Below, one piece after another: positions 13,143 to 13,199 of a stretch of DNA of 13,199 bases. Under the pieces are notes generated by a model that worked only from the letters and a program-made list of their open reading frames with translations, did no database searches and had not been told where the DNA came from. This DNA comes from DASPWV01 sp046727855 (lineage in GTDB: Bacteria > Acidobacteriota > Vicinamibacteria > Vicinamibacterales > UBA2999), in contig JBKPDL010000113.1 of assembly GCA_046727855.1 (NCBI GenBank), forward strand, positions 1 through 13,199, read 5' to 3'. Numbering within the stretch: the stretch's first letter is position 1; each line of letters opens with the position of its first letter. A program made the translations under genes and the position numbers.

Positions 13143-13199
13143 GTGCCGCGCTGTCGGAGCCGCCGTCAGTGGGCTGCCGGAAAATCGGCTATTCTCAAG

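Noticed and set aside
13073..13199. An upstream gene ending in ATGA overlap with the cytochrome start
   Set aside because: The frame ending at TGA 13069-13071 is closed by a TAG near the window edge and contains no start codon, so it is not a supported gene.

Overview
The window is GC-rich DNA with mixed bacterial content. TypA, dense membrane glycosyltransferases of the GT-C type, a multihaem cytochrome followed by a Tat-type Fe-S-like protein, and stacked toxin-antitoxin (TA) modules would fit an Acidobacteriota (Vicinamibacteria-like) chromosome. That placement is an inference from gene style, not a demonstrated assignment.

Region 1 (about 1-3110) is a small accessory island. Three type II TA operons lie head to tail on the minus strand: brnT-brnA (869-296), vapB-vapC (1837-1258) and higB-higA (2883-2284). 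Each has a short AT-rich inverted repeat at its promoter. Between them are two decayed, mutually homologous C-terminal pieces of a GNAT acetyltransferase on the plus strand (927-1140, frameshifted, and 2922-3092). Each piece lies immediately outside the promoter end of a TA operon. About 440 bases (1838-2283) hold no convincing gene.

Region 2 (3114-5920) is housekeeping plus a flanked gene. The minus-strand typA/bipA gene is followed leftward by the island. A SAM-dependent methyltransferase gene (5822-5052) is bracketed by two short tandem arrays of the same 8-base core (ACGCAGAT) at about 11-base period, in opposite orientations.

Region 3 (5918-12289) is a membrane glycosyltransferase cluster: a PIG-V-like GT-C protein with an upstream short ORF (minus), two coupled GT-C-like proteins (plus, TAATG junction), and an ArnT/GT39-like protein (minus) whose stop overlaps the stop of its convergent neighbour. 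They probably move sugars from polyprenyl-phosphate donors on the outer face of the membrane. No acceptor can be named from this window.

Region 4 (12336-13199) is the edge of an electron-transfer locus: a tetrahaem c-type cytochrome with an N-terminal anchor, then a short Tat-signal-like ORF. The ORF looks like the start of a ferredoxin-type subunit that breaks off before any iron-sulfur motif.

A recurring theme is start-site architecture. First genes of transcription units (brnT, vapB, higB, typA, the PIG-V-like gene) lack a Shine-Dalgarno sequence but have a TANNNT -10-like hexamer 6-12 bases before the start codon. Internal genes (vapC, higA, the Fe-S-like ORF) do have Shine-Dalgarno sequences. 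This suggests leaderless transcripts.
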